From positions 1 through 47,977 of the forward strand of contig JAFEDG010000004.1 of assembly GCA_018241745.1 (NCBI GenBank): a DNA stretch of 47,977 bases, read 5' to 3'. The notes below the pieces were generated by a model that was not told where the DNA came from, did no database searches, and saw only the letters and a program-made list of their open reading frames with translations. Shown here piece after piece: positions 47,888-47,977 of this stretch. Origin of the DNA: Pseudomonadota bacterium (GTDB lineage Bacteria > Pseudomonadota > Gammaproteobacteria > Burkholderiales > Casimicrobiaceae). The number at the start of each line of letters is the position of its first letter. Positions within the stretch are counted from its first letter, which is position 1. A program made the position numbers and the translations under genes.

Positions 47888-47977
47888 GTCGCGACCGGCG
47901 GCAGCCCATTACGACGTCGCGATCATGGGCGCCGTCATGGGCTCGGCAGTCGTATGTCCTGCTCGCGCCGGCGCGCG

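Overview
This is a high-GC, gene-dense window. Its features are typical of a betaproteobacterium, probably of the order Burkholderiales: a polyhydroxyalkanoate depolymerase, a complete cbb3 oxidase (cco/fix) locus with its own Fnr-type regulator and hemN, an intracellular CoA-thioester catabolic cluster, and D-erythronate-type acid-sugar genes. The taxonomic call is inference from gene content and codon use, because no rRNA or tRNA gene is present. No stretch longer than 300 bases lacks a gene. I saw no insertion sequence, CRISPR array, phage gene or tRNA.

Layout. (1) 110-1446: a two-gene minus-strand unit, a soluble sulfite-oxidase-fold molybdenum protein followed by an FAD/NAD(P) reductase. 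(2) 1523-6485: intracellular PHA depolymerase, divergent glutathione S-transferase, a small cupin, and a cysteine hydrolase (isochorismatase/biuret-hydrolase type) paired with an NCS2-type permease. (3) 6672-8117: a membrane-anchored TPR protein. (4) 8150-19599: the microaerobic respiration block. It holds ccoN, ccoO, ccoQ, ccoP, ccoG, ccoH and a small two-membrane-helix protein, preceded by ccoI and ccoS. An fnr-like gene, a DsbD_2/SafE-like membrane gene and hemN flank it. Three Fnr-box-like sites lie where an Fnr circuit would need them: one before ccoN (overlapping the ccoS stop codon) and two between ccoI and hemN. (5) 19607-24104: an ABC exporter whose permease is fused to an M1-type metallopeptidase, with its ATPase. 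(6) 24286-30574: UvrD/Rep helicase, short-chain dehydrogenase, DUF1328-type membrane peptide with a clear terminator, a secreted hypothetical protein, an acyl-CoA ligase and a membrane protein.

(7) 30745-43731 is the most interesting part. Fourteen genes, all on the plus strand and closely spaced, combine a NitT/TauT-type ABC importer with two sets of enzymes. One set acts on CoA thioesters: MaoC-type hydratase, crotonase-type hydratase and a YdiF-type CoA-transferase. The other is a four-enzyme acid-sugar set (DenD, OtnK, OtnC, OtnI) that would turn D-erythronate into dihydroxyacetone phosphate and CO2. The run also includes a divergent shikimate-dehydrogenase paralogue, a tandem dimeric-barrel protein, a Gfo/Idh dehydrogenase and an IclR-type regulator. 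An IclR-like palindrome (8-base arms, 3-base spacer) lies about 90 bases before the first gene. I infer one regulated catabolic operon for a substrate that yields both a tetronate and an acyl group. That substrate is unknown.

(8) 43783-47887: small accessory genes (two GNAT acetyltransferases, a YdeI/DUF1801-type protein, a secreted hypothetical protein, a geranylgeranyl-reductase-like flavoprotein, a GFA-fold protein). Parts of this block look less GC-rich than the rest.
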